Source: Syntrophales bacterium (lineage in GTDB: Bacteria > Desulfobacterota > Syntrophia > Syntrophales > UBA2192). From it: a DNA stretch of 8,676 nucleotides. Both the position numbers and the translations under genes were made by a program. Shown here one piece after another: positions 1 to 6,372 of this stretch. The stretch covers positions 1-8,676 of the forward strand of contig JALOPC010000045.1 of NCBI GenBank assembly GCA_025454095.1, written 5' to 3'. The first letter of the stretch is position 1; each line of letters opens with the position of its first letter. The notes beneath the pieces were generated by a model. It saw only the letters and a list, made by a program, of their open reading frames with translations, searched no databases and had not been told where the DNA came from.

Positions 1-107
1 GGCGGAGAATACTCGGGGATGTACTGCTTCACCACGTAGGTCGACTTCCCGCCCCCGCAGCCCATCAACAGGATGAATGCCGATAACAGGTAAAGGATCC
101 GTTTCAT
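1..107 (-). CDS. ABC-transport auxiliary lipoprotein, N-terminal part (runs off the left edge)
   Basis: Only the first 35 codons are in the window. They encode a lipoprotein signal: positively charged MKR, a hydrophobic stretch (LYLLSAFILLMG) and a lipobox LMGC with Cys17 as the expected lipidated residue. A short Gly/Lys/Ser stretch and a YVVKQYIPEY segment follow. The start ATG has a strong Shine-Dalgarno (GAGGTGAT) directly upstream. It is the last visible gene of the mla-type operon, 54 bases after the MlaD-like gene. In that place, a lipoprotein with a Tyr-rich start after the Cys fits the PqiC/YmbA-like auxiliary lipoproteins of MCE transporters, thought to dock the MCE protein to the outer membrane. 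The lipoprotein call is secure. The family call rests on position and the N-terminal motif, because the domain itself is outside the window. Confidence 0.72.
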   Translation of the reverse strand, partial: MKRILYLLSAFILLMGCGGGKSTYVVKQYIPEYSP

Positions 108-132
108 ATCACCTCTGTCTGTCCGAGCGTCT

Positions 133-156
133 TAACTTCCCAGCTTCCTGGCTTCC
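133..156. repeat. Three near-identical 8-base units in the MlaD-lipoprotein gap
   Basis: On the minus strand the gap between the MlaD-like gene and the auxiliary lipoprotein gene reads GGAAGCCA, GGAAGCTG, GGAAGTTA, which is three consecutive 8-base units sharing GGAAG. This is visible directly. It has no obvious hairpin or T-run, so it is not a terminator. It may be a decayed microsatellite or a mobile short repeat; its purpose is unknown. Confidence 0.45.
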
Positions 157-161
157 GTCTT

Positions 162-1094
162 TTACTGGTCCCGTCTGCCCGCCGGGGGGCTTCCGCTGAA
201 AAGCAGGTCCGAGGGGTTCGACTCCAGCCTCTCGAGCAGCCTCTCGAGAGTTTCCGAGGCGCGCCGCAGGTTGTCGCTCATGACCTGGACATCCCGGGCC
301 GTCGTCCGCGACGTCCTCGAGAGATGATCCACGGCCCGGTTCGCCTTCTCCGCCGTTTCGGCCAGCCGCAGGGCCCTGATCTCGTCGCGGGTCGTTGCGA
401 TCAGCGAGCGGGCCTCGGCAAGAGCCGACCGTGCCTCGTCGGCAATCCCTTCGAGCCTGCCCTCCGCCGTGATCTTTTCGACGCGGGCCGCGGTCCGGTC
501 GAGGTTGGCCGAGATCGACTCCAGGTTTGCCAGGACCTTCTGCGTCCGGGGACCCGAAAGGAGATCCTCCGCCGCCCTGGCCGAACGGGTGATGCTCTTC
601 GAGATCCCCTCGAGATCGGCCTGCTTGATCTTTTCGATGATCTCGTCGATGCCCGAGAAAATCTGGCGGATCTGGGACGGCCTCGACGGGATGATGGGGA
701 ATTCGGAGGCGAAGTCCAGCCGGGGCGACAGATCGGGCTCCTCGGGGTCGCGCCGGTCGAGCTCGACGAAGACGATGCCCGTGATCCCCGCGACTTTCAG
801 CGAGGCCACCGTGTGCTTTTCCACGTCCTCGCGCAGCCGGATCTTCATGACGATCTCGATGAGGCGATTGTCGGGCGCCACCCGGATCTCCTCCACGCGC
901 CCCACGTCCACACCCCGGTATTTGACGGCGGAGTCCCGCTGGAGGCCCTGCACGGATTCGTCGAAGTAGGTGGCGAAGCGGACCCCCTTCTCGAAGTACT
1001 TCGAGGCGCCGACCCAGATGATGGCGGCCACCCCGAGGAGGGCGCCCGCGGTCACGAAAATACCGAGGGCCCTGCTGGAAACCTTTCTGGCCAT
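162..1094 (-). CDS. MlaD-family MCE-domain substrate-binding protein with long helical tail
   Basis: This 310-residue protein is the periplasmic lipid-carrying component of an Mla/Mce-type transporter. Residues about 9-30 form one N-terminal membrane anchor. Residues about 38-115 are a single MCE domain, with the typical run FDESVQGLQRDSAVKYRGVD, then VGRVEEI, and a later VAGITG-VFVEL strand. Residues about 140-295 are almost continuously helical and rich in Ala, Glu, Arg, Leu and Ile, as expected for a coiled coil or tube. The tail ends in NPSDLLFSGSPP, the C-terminal pattern common in Mce proteins. Six MCE domains are expected to form a hexameric ring on the permease; the tail could extend this across the periplasm. 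The ATG has GGGAGAA about nine bases upstream, and the gene starts 16 bases after the ATPase gene, so it is co-transcribed. Escherichia coli MlaD is much shorter (about 180 residues) and lacks such a tail. Confidence 0.93.
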   Translation of the reverse strand: MARKVSSRALGIFVTAGALLGVAAIIWVGASKYFEKGVRFATYFDESVQGLQRDSAVKYRGVDVGRVEEIRVAPDNRLIEIVMKIRLREDVEKHTVASLKVAGITGIVFVELDRRDPEEPDLSPRLDFASEFPIIPSRPSQIRQIFSGIDEIIEKIKQADLEGISKSITRSARAAEDLLSGPRTQKVLANLESISANLDRTAARVEKITAEGRLEGIADEARSALAEARSLIATTRDEIRALRLAETAEKANRAVDHLSRTSRTTARDVQVMSDNLRRASETLERLLERLESNPSDLLFSGSPPAGRRDQ

Positions 1095-1110
1095 CGCAAT
1101 CGTTCTCCCT

Positions 1111-1872
1111 CTAGTCCGCCTGACGGTTGAAGAAATGGTTGACCCGGGGGTCCGAGGACGTTTCCCGGAGCTCCTGCGGCGTTCCCCGGGCGATGATGCC
1201 CTTGACGTCCTTGTGCAGCATGATGACCCTCTGCCCGAGGCTGAAGATGGAGGCCAGCTCCTGCGTGACGAAGACCATCGTCGTCCCGATCCCCTCGTTG
1301 AGGCTGCGGATCAGGATGTCGAGCTCGGCGGCCGTGACGGGGTCGAGTCCCGCCCAGGGCTCGTCGTAGAACAGGAACGTGGGGTCCAGCGCCATGGCCC
1401 GCGCGAGCCCCGCCCTCTTTCGCATCCCCCCGGAAAGCTCGGAGGGCATGTGGTTGTCGTAACCCGCCAGGTTGACGAGGCCGAGCTTCATCCGGACGAT
1501 CTCGCGGATCAGCTCCGGCGGAAGGTCGGTGTACTCCGCGAGCGGCAGGGACACGTTCTCGGCCAGCGACATGGACCCGAAGAGGGCATCGGCCTGGAAG
1601 AGCACGCCGATCCGGCTCCGGACCCGGTGCAGCGTCTCCTCGTCGGCCCGGGTGATGTCGACGCCGTCGATGACGACCCGGCCCGCGTGGGGCTTGATGA
1701 GCCCGATCATGTGCTTCAGGAGCGTCGACTTCCCGCACCCGCTGCCCCCGAGGATCATGAAGCGCTCGCCCCGGTAGACCTCGAAGCTCACGTCCTGCAG
1801 GATCGTCACCTCGCCGTACCGCGCGGTGAGACCCTCGACGATGATGACCGGTTCCGTGTTCGAGGAAGCCAT
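1111..1872 (-). CDS. MlaF-type ABC transporter ATP-binding protein
   Basis: This is the cytoplasmic ATPase that powers the STAS-MlaE permease and MlaD-like protein encoded beside it. In the 253-residue product, Walker A is GGSGCGKST (42-50), the Q-loop is LFQADALFG (91-99), the signature is LSGGMRKRAG (146-155), and Walker B with the catalytic Glu is FLFYDEP (166-172), followed by the D-loop GLDP (175-178). At the H-loop position the usual His is Gln: FVTQEL (201-206), with the codon read as CAG. The start was chosen at MASSNTEP because GGAGGT lies ten bases upstream in the 17-base gap after the permease gene. A longer upstream reading frame would overlap the permease C-terminus and adds only low-complexity Arg/Gly sequence. 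The product is a single-domain Mkl/MlaF-sized ATPase of normal length. Family identity is very secure; substrate and direction are not visible from sequence. Confidence 0.95.
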   Translation of the reverse strand: MASSNTEPVIIVEGLTARYGEVTILQDVSFEVYRGERFMILGGSGCGKSTLLKHMIGLIKPHAGRVVIDGVDITRADEETLHRVRSRIGVLFQADALFGSMSLAENVSLPLAEYTDLPPELIREIVRMKLGLVNLAGYDNHMPSELSGGMRKRAGLARAMALDPTFLFYDEPWAGLDPVTAAELDILIRSLNEGIGTTMVFVTQELASIFSLGQRVIMLHKDVKGIIARGTPQELRETSSDPRVNHFFNRQAD

Positions 1873-1889
1873 CCTTCCGTTCACCTCCG

Positions 1890-3035
1890 TCAGTGCCGGA
1901 CGTAGTGGAGCATGATGGCGAAGGCCGAGTCGGCCACGATGATCAGAAAGATCGCCGAGACCACGGCCGACGTCGTCGACATCCCCACCCCCTCGGCGCC
2001 GCCCCGCACCTGGAACCCCCGCTGGCATCCGATCCCGGAGATCAGCATGGCAAAGACGACGGCCTTGACCAGGCTCGTCGCGAAATCGAAGACCCGGATG
2101 CTGGACTTCGTCTGCTGGATGTAGGTGAAGGCGGTGAGATCCAGGCCCGTGATCCCCACGATGAGACCGCCGAGGATGGCGAAAAAGTCGGCGTAGACGG
2201 TCAGGATGGGGACTACGACCATGGCCGCGAGCACCTTCGGGACCGCCAGGAACCGGATCGGGTCGAACCCCATGGTCACCAGCGCGTTCACCTCGTCGTT
2301 GACGACCATGGTGCCGATCTCGGCGGCGAAGGCCGAGCCCGACCGGCCCGCCACGAGGATGGCCGTCATGATGGGGCCCAGTTCGCGCACCATGGCGATG
2401 GTCACGAGGTTGGCCACGTAGAGGTTGGCCCCGAACTGCTTGAGCTGCAGCGAGGACATGAACGCCATGATGAGGCCCAGCAGCAGGCTGATGAGCGCCA
2501 CGATGGGAAGCCCGTCTGCGCCGGCCCGCTTCATATAGAACTTGACCTCCTCCCAGCGGATGCTGCGAGGGTGGACCAGGCAGTACGCAAGGGCCGCGAC
2601 GAGTTCCCCGACAAAGGTCATGATCTCGAGAACGTCGCGGTACTGGCGGCGAGCCACCTCGCCCAGCCTCACCACGATGGCCGGCCTTTCCGATTCAGGC
2701 CTCAGCGGCGGCCGCTGCAGGGCCTCCCGGTCGATGAGGCACAGCAGGCCGTGGTCCTTTTCCGAGACGCCGAGAAGCTCGAAGGGGATCCCGAGGGACC
2801 GGGAGAGGTTCTCCATCTCGATCAGGGCCATCGCCCCGGCGCTGTCGAGGTACTCCACGCCGGCCACGTCGACGGCGATCTCCCGGGGCTTCATTTTCAC
2901 CGGGACAGCCTGCAGGTCCGCCATGAGGGCCTTGAGATCCTCGAGGGCCAGGCGGCCTTCGAGCCGGACCGCGGCCTGCGCTCCCGGGGCCCCCTCGACA
3001 TGGAGCCTGTATCCCCTGTGATTCATCTCCGGCAT
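1890..3035 (-). CDS. STAS-MlaE fusion: lipid ABC transporter permease with N-terminal STAS domain
   Basis: This 381-residue protein is the inner-membrane permease of the lipid transporter. Residues about 8-105 form a STAS domain with the motif EYLDSAGAMALIEM (61-74); Ser65 is at the conserved STAS Ser/Thr position. Residues about 120-381 are an MlaE-type permease with an amphipathic entry region, then five or so membrane segments. Diagnostic stretches are VRELGPIMTAILVAGRSGSAF (split here at 216-236 for position), AAEIGTM (237-243) and VNALVTMGFDPI (249-260). In Escherichia coli the STAS protein (MlaB) is separate, so MlaB and MlaE functions are on one chain here. The first ATG was taken as the start; its ribosome-binding site is weak (GGGCGG). 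A second ATG three codons on is possible but has GGAG only one base away. The gene lies 22 bases after the Cache-like lipoprotein gene and 17 before the ATPase gene. Confidence 0.94.
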   Translation of the reverse strand: MPEMNHRGYRLHVEGAPGAQAAVRLEGRLALEDLKALMADLQAVPVKMKPREIAVDVAGVEYLDSAGAMALIEMENLSRSLGIPFELLGVSEKDHGLLCLIDREALQRPPLRPESERPAIVVRLGEVARRQYRDVLEIMTFVGELVAALAYCLVHPRSIRWEEVKFYMKRAGADGLPIVALISLLLGLIMAFMSSLQLKQFGANLYVANLVTIAMVRELGPIMTAILVAGRSGSAFAAEIGTMVVNDEVNALVTMGFDPIRFLAVPKVLAAMVVVPILTVYADFFAILGGLIVGITGLDLTAFTYIQQTKSSIRVFDFATSLVKAVVFAMLISGIGCQRGFQVRGGAEGVGMSTTSAVVSAIFLIIVADSAFAIMLHYVRH

Positions 3036-3057
3036 CGATTTCCGCCCTGGGGGGGCC

Positions 3058-3624
3058 TCAGCGGCCCAGATCCACGTTCTGGAACTCCTCCTCGGTGAGA
3101 CCGTGACGGCTCCTGAGGTCCGACTGGTCGAATGCCAGCACGAGGAGCCCGACCACCTCTCCCCGGCGTTCGAGGGGGATCGCTACGACGTACAGCGCCG
3201 ACCGGTCCTGCAGATACAGCTTCGTCTTGACGATCTTGCGCTCCCTCATGGCCGTCGTGACGACCTCGTATCGCGAATAGTCGAGGCGGCGGATCGCCGC
3301 CCCGGGTGTTGCGGAGGCGAGGGTGATGCCGTGTTGATCCAGGACGGTAATCCCGCAGGCGAACGGGCGGCCGCTCTCCACGGCCAGCGAACAGGTCTGT
3401 TCCAGGATGCGCCCGGCTGCCCGGGGCTCTCGGTTGGCGGCGGCATCGGTCAGGGAAGCCGAGAGAGACTCCCTTGCCGCCAGGACTTCCTGCCGAAAGG
3501 CTTCGGAGGCCTTCGAGGGACCCGGCGCCGATGGGGTGCACGCCGCCGCGAGCGCCGCGACGAGCATCAACACCGTTGTGCCGAACCCCTTTTTGTGCCT
3601 TCGCGCTGCCGGGCAGACCGCCAT
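3058..3624 (-). CDS. Small lipoprotein with Cache/PDC-like sensor domain
   Basis: This 188-residue protein leads the lipid-transport operon. A basic N-terminus (RRHKK) precedes a hydrophobic stretch and the cleavage region ALAAAC, with Cys29 as the expected lipid anchor. A Pro/Ser-rich linker and a helix (about 40-80) follow. The globular part (about 85-168) has ITVLDQHGITLAS, a middle region LDYSRYEVVTTAMRERKIVK, and a closing strand pair LYVVAIPLER then GEVVGLLVLAFD, the layout of a single Cache/PDC ligand-binding domain. There is no kinase, cyclase or methyl-accepting domain, so it cannot signal alone. Cys78 and Cys90 might form a disulfide. The start was chosen at MAVCPA because AGGGGG lies about eight bases upstream and the signal peptide then begins properly; a reading frame from 3732 would run through the likely promoter. 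Family assignment is by pattern, not by search. A role as periplasmic sensor or accessory of the transporter is inferred from position. Confidence 0.75.
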   Translation of the reverse strand: MAVCPAARRHKKGFGTTVLMLVAALAAACTPSAPGPSKASEAFRQEVLAARESLSASLTDAAANREPRAAGRILEQTCSLAVESGRPFACGITVLDQHGITLASATPGAAIRRLDYSRYEVVTTAMRERKIVKTKLYLQDRSALYVVAIPLERRGEVVGLLVLAFDQSDLRSRHGLTEEEFQNVDLGR

Positions 3625-3678
3625 TCCAAGCCCCCTGGTCGGCGTAGAACTCGCAGGGCCGATCGCGTAATTTTGCAG

Positions 3679-3707
3679 AGTATAACAAAAAGATGGCCTG
3701 AATTCAC
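3679..3707 (-). promoter_or_regulatory. Candidate sigma70-type promoter of the lipid-transport operon
   Basis: On the minus strand a -10 hexamer TATACT (3684-3679, five of six consensus bases) follows a 17-base spacer and a weak -35 GTGAAT (3707-3702, three of six). It lies in a locally AT-rich patch within GC-rich DNA and would give a leader of about 50 bases before the Cache-like lipoprotein gene. The hexamers are visible; activity is inferred. Confidence 0.5.
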
Positions 3708-3751
3708 GGATTCTTGATGGGAGAGGACCCACGGCCGCCCGGAAACAGGCA

Positions 3752-3783
3752 GGGGGCCGGCGCCCTTTCGGTCTCCGGCCCCC
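3752..3783 (-). terminator. GC-rich hairpin after the HtrA gene, possible terminator
   Basis: GGGGGCCGG (3752-3760) and CCGGCCCCC (3775-3783) form a perfect nine-pair stem with a 14-base loop, starting 30 bases past the HtrA stop codon. On the minus strand the sequence after the stem is TGCCTGTTTCC, only a weak T-run. It may end HtrA transcription or simply insulate it from the operon promoter just beyond. Confidence 0.45.
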
Positions 3784-3812
3784 CGGCAGCGTGGATATCG
3801 GTCTTTGGCGGG

Positions 3813-5246
3813 TCAGCGCAGCTTGATCTGGAGCGACCCCCTGTCCCGGGTGCGCCCGTCCACGATCGAAGCCAGGATCTGATCGCCCGGCTTCACCAGG
3901 GCCAGGACCCCCGAGAGGTCCTGTGCGCTCGACAGGGGAATCTCGTTGACCTCCAGGATCACATCCCCGGGCTCCAGCCCCGCTTTTGCACCCGGGCTTC
4001 CCGCCTCGACGCGGCTGATGATCACGCCCTGGCCCGGCCGCAGCTTCAGCCGGGACGCTTCCTTGGATGTGGCGGGCCGCACGGTGATGCCCAGGCGCTC
4101 CTGGATCGGGAGCGCCGAGGCCTGGGCGCGGCTCTCCATGGACTCGATCCGCACGGGAAGCTCCCGCTTCTTTCCCTCGCGCAGCACCGTCACCTTCACC
4201 TCCCTGCCGATGGGCGAAGAGGCGGCCTCGTTTCGAAGCTGCGAGGCGTCGCGGATTTCCTTCCCGTTGTAGGCGACGACGACGTCACCCTGTTTCAGAC
4301 CAGCTTTCTCCGCCGGGCTCGCCTTGTGAACCTCCGAGACGAGGGCCCCCCGGGTTCCCTCGATGCCCATGGTCCTGGAGAGCTCGTGGGTGAGATCCTG
4401 CACGGACACGCCGAGCCAACCCCGCTCGACCTTCCCCCTGGCAATGAGCTCGCGGGAGATGTAGGCGGCCATGTTGCTCGGGATCGCAAAGCCGATCCCC
4501 TCGAAGCCGCCCGAGGTGGAGGCGATGGCGGCATTGACCCCCACGACTTCCCCCCGCAGGTTCAGCAGGGGCCCGCCGCTGTTTCCGGGGTTGATGGCCG
4601 CGTCGGTCTGCAGGAAGTCCTGGTAGCCGGAGGGGTCCGTGATCCCCCGGCGGTGCTTGGCGCTGATGATTCCGGTCGTCACGGTCTGGTCGAGCCCGCG
4701 CGGGTGGCCGATGGCGATGACCCACTCGCCCACCTCGACGGCGTCCGAGTCGCCGAACCTCACATGGGGGAGGGCCTTCTTCGCGTCGATCTTGACGACG
4801 GCCAGGTCGGTTTTGGGGTCCGTCCCCACGACGCGGGCCTCGAAGCGGGTCCCGTCGGCGAGCAGCACCTGGACCTTCGATGCCCCGCCCACGACGTGAT
4901 TGTTGGTCAGGATGTGGCCCTGGGCATCGGTGATCATCCCCGTGCCGAGCCCCCTCATCTCCCGCTTGAACTTGCGGGGTGTCCGTTGCGGGTCCTGGAA
5001 GAAGCGAAAGAACGGGTCCCCCTCGAAGGGCATGGTCGGTCGCCGGGCTTCCTGGCTCCGGGTCACCTCGATGTGGACCACGGCAGGGATGCTGTCCTTG
5101 GCCACCCGGACGATAGCGGTGCTCAGATCCGGGGAGCCGGCCTTCTGGGCGGCAGCGCTCCCCGGAAACGGAAATACAAGAAGGATCAGCCCCAGGAGGG
5201 CTGCAATCCCCCGCAGGGGCAATTTTGCGGATCTCGGGTTATTCAT
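3813..5246 (-). CDS. degP: HtrA/DegP-family periplasmic serine endoprotease (Do)
   Basis: This 477-residue protease-chaperone degrades or holds misfolded periplasmic proteins. A signal peptide covers residues 1 to about 33, ending in FPGSAAAQ. The trypsin-like domain (about 40-270) has a complete triad: His117 in LTNNHVVGG, Asp147 in DPKTDLAVVKI and Ser223 in NPGNSGGPL. An LA-loop-like Phe-rich segment (GDPFFRFFQDP, about 76-86) precedes it. PDZ1 spans about 275-370 (GWLGVSVQDL then GLKQGDVVVAYNG) and PDZ2 about 385-477 (GLEPGDVILEVNEIPL). Two PDZ domains and this length match DegP/DegQ rather than single-PDZ DegS. The start at MNNPRS was preferred over an ATG 18 codons upstream because GGGAGA lies seven bases upstream and the signal peptide then begins at the N-terminus. 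It is on the same strand as the lipid-transport operon, 188 bases ahead of it, with a hairpin and promoter between. DegP versus DegQ naming is not resolved. Confidence 0.95.
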   Translation of the reverse strand: MNNPRSAKLPLRGIAALLGLILLVFPFPGSAAAQKAGSPDLSTAIVRVAKDSIPAVVHIEVTRSQEARRPTMPFEGDPFFRFFQDPQRTPRKFKREMRGLGTGMITDAQGHILTNNHVVGGASKVQVLLADGTRFEARVVGTDPKTDLAVVKIDAKKALPHVRFGDSDAVEVGEWVIAIGHPRGLDQTVTTGIISAKHRRGITDPSGYQDFLQTDAAINPGNSGGPLLNLRGEVVGVNAAIASTSGGFEGIGFAIPSNMAAYISRELIARGKVERGWLGVSVQDLTHELSRTMGIEGTRGALVSEVHKASPAEKAGLKQGDVVVAYNGKEIRDASQLRNEAASSPIGREVKVTVLREGKKRELPVRIESMESRAQASALPIQERLGITVRPATSKEASRLKLRPGQGVIISRVEAGSPGAKAGLEPGDVILEVNEIPLSSAQDLSGVLALVKPGDQILASIVDGRTRDRGSLQIKLR

Positions 5247-5317
5247 GATGGGTCTCCCTGATGGTTTCTTTGTCGCAGTCGCGGATGCCGCAGCCGGCAC
5301 CCCGCTGCGGACGGTTC

Positions 5318-5347
5318 ACGTTACCCGAAATGACGTGGCGTTGGCAA
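5318..5347 (-). promoter_or_regulatory. Weak candidate promoter for the HtrA gene
   Basis: On the minus strand TTGCCA (5347-5342, five of six -35 bases) is followed by an 18-base spacer and TAACGT (5323-5318, three of six -10 bases), about 72 bases before the protease start codon. I saw no sigmaE-type (GAACTT...TCTGA) promoter, although many HtrA genes are envelope-stress controlled. The -10 match is poor. Confidence 0.25.
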
Positions 5348-5489
5348 GGGCTGAAACGGCAAGGTCCCGGCACCGGAGAGAGGCCGCCGGAGCGCCTCGA
5401 CGGTCCCCGGCGGGGCGGGCCGGTCAGGAGAAATCAAGTTTTTTCTGCACCGGGGGGGCGAAAATGCCCCATTTTTCTTCTATGTGCCC

Positions 5490-5510
5490 GATATCATTTG
5501 GATATCAAAT
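5490..5510. promoter_or_regulatory. GATATC tandem/inverted motif, possible operator
   Basis: Two GATATC hexamers (5490-5495 and 5501-5506) lie 11 bases apart, one helical turn. The second is also the centre of an inverted repeat ATTTG-GATAT-CAAAT (5496-5510). The motif sits 18 bases upstream of the -35 of the rightward promoter, so a regulator bound here could act on it. No regulator gene is in the window. Confidence 0.35.
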
Positions 5511-5528
5511 AAAACGGCCATTTTTTTC

Positions 5529-5557
5529 TTGCAATCGCGCTTCATGATTTGTAACAT
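5529..5557 (+). promoter_or_regulatory. Candidate promoter for the lytic transglycosylase gene
   Basis: TTGCAA (5529-5534, four of six -35 bases), an exact 17-base spacer and TAACAT (5552-5557, four of six -10 bases) lie in the AT-rich island. Transcription would start near 5564, leaving a leader of about 165 bases before the ATG at 5728. Confidence 0.45.
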
Positions 5558-5727
5558 TTGCAAAAATAACGTTGCAGCGGGTGCATGAAGCAAAGCCTTC
5601 TTTAACCCAACCTGACCTTCCGGTCTCCTCCTCCCGCTGGATATCCCCCAACGAAAACTCCTGAGAAAAAGCCTCTCGACAGGACCAGCCGGGTGGGGGC
5701 AGGACAGGAGAAAGAAGGGTAAAAGAC

Positions 5728-6336
5728 ATGAAAGCCTTGAAATACCTGGCTCTCCTCGGAATGATCGTCGGCGTCGTTTCGCTGACGAGCCTGAATTTTT
5801 CCGACGAGGTCGCCTTCAGCAGCCTTGGTTTTGAAGTGAACTGGGAAGAGGAGCGCGCGGTGGAACTTATCGTGGCGCACCTGGCAGACAAGAACGCCCT
5901 CATTCCCGACGAGCAGCTCCGGGATGTGGCGAGGACCATGTACGATGCCTCGCGGCGCTACGAGGTCGATTATCGGCTGGTTCTGGCCGTCATGGACGCC
6001 GAGAGCAACTTCCGCCACGACGTGGTCTCCGATGCGGGTGCCATCGGGATCATGCAGGTCAAGCCCGTGGTGGCCCGCGAGTTCTCCGATGAGGTGGGGA
6101 TCCCGTACAAGCGGGACGTCCTTCACTGCCCCCATGCGAACGTCCGCTTCGGCGTCTATTACCTCTCGTGGCTGAGCCGGTATTACGACAACGAGTACGC
6201 CGTTCTCTATGCGTACAACGTCGGCTTTACCCGGGCCCGCCAGAACATGCAGCGAAACAGCGAACCCAAGACCTGGTACACGAGAAAAGTCATGGAGGAG
6301 TACGAACGCAACCGCTCCCGGCTTCCCGGGGTGTAA
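5728..6336 (+). CDS. Secreted SLT-type lytic transglycosylase
   Basis: This 202-residue murein hydrolase should cleave the MurNAc-GlcNAc bond of peptidoglycan with 1,6-anhydro product formation. Residues about 4-22 are a hydrophobic signal or N-terminal anchor with no lipobox, so it is periplasmic or inner-membrane tethered. The SLT domain (about 65-190) has the catalytic Glu92 in MDAESNFRHD, then SDAGAIGIMQVKP (101-113), the Tyr-rich helix NVRFGVYYLSWLSRYY (138-153) and AYNVGFTRA (162-170), the equivalent of the usual AYNAG motif. It is short: little beyond the catalytic domain, with no LysM or SPOR module. The ATG has AGAAGGG about eight bases upstream. It stands alone on its strand, has its own candidate promoter and ends at a strong terminator. 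It could belong to the MltE/Slt C-terminal-like class; no specific gene symbol is justified. Family call is secure. Confidence 0.93.
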   Translation: MKALKYLALLGMIVGVVSLTSLNFSDEVAFSSLGFEVNWEEERAVELIVAHLADKNALIPDEQLRDVARTMYDASRRYEVDYRLVLAVMDAESNFRHDVVSDAGAIGIMQVKPVVAREFSDEVGIPYKRDVLHCPHANVRFGVYYLSWLSRYYDNEYAVLYAYNVGFTRARQNMQRNSEPKTWYTRKVMEEYERNRSRLPGV

Positions 6337-6372
6337 GAAGAGCAGCACAGGCCTGGCATCGGGCGACAAGGG

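Larger units (their letters stand above)
5247..5727. other. Divergent intergenic region between the protease and transglycosylase genes
   Basis: These 481 bases hold no convincing gene. The half next to the protease is GC-rich and contains a seven-pair inverted repeat (CCGCAGC 5288-5294 with GCTGCGG 5304-5310) that would lie in the protease leader. The centre (about 5430-5570) is AT-rich with several T-runs, a GATATC repeat cluster and a good rightward promoter. A short hairpin GGGGC-GAAAAT-GCCCC (5455-5470) followed by ATTTTTC looks like a minimal rightward terminator but has no gene to end. The last 130 bases are an untranslated leader of the transglycosylase gene. Confidence 0.7.

Noticed and set aside
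1873..2028. Longer N-terminus for the ATPase starting inside the permease gene
   Set aside because: The extra 52 residues are Arg/Gly-rich, overlap the permease C-terminus, and the internal ATG at 1872 has a strong Shine-Dalgarno and gives a normal family length.
1893..3098. Open frame of 401 codons on the plus strand opposite the permease gene
   Set aside because: His/Asp/Arg/Gly-rich shadow of the STAS-MlaE coding sequence with no credible ribosome-binding site or homology pattern.
3625..3732. Longer N-terminus for the Cache-like lipoprotein
   Set aside because: It would place 36 residues before the signal peptide and read through the candidate promoter; the ATG at 3624 has its own AGGGGG ribosome-binding site.
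3714..5261. Open frame of 515 codons on the plus strand opposite the HtrA gene
   Set aside because: Low-complexity Gly/Asp/Arg/His composition, no domain, and complete overlap with a protease gene having an intact triad and two PDZ domains.
5455..5476. Hairpin GGGGC-GAAAAT-GCCCC followed by T-run as a plus-strand terminator
   Set aside because: The stem is only five pairs and there is no rightward gene before it to terminate; it is probably a chance feature of the AT-rich island.
5585..5605. Six-codon open frame (ATG to TAA) in the transglycosylase leader as a possible leader peptide
   Set aside because: No ribosome-binding site, no run of regulatory codons and no attenuator structure after it.
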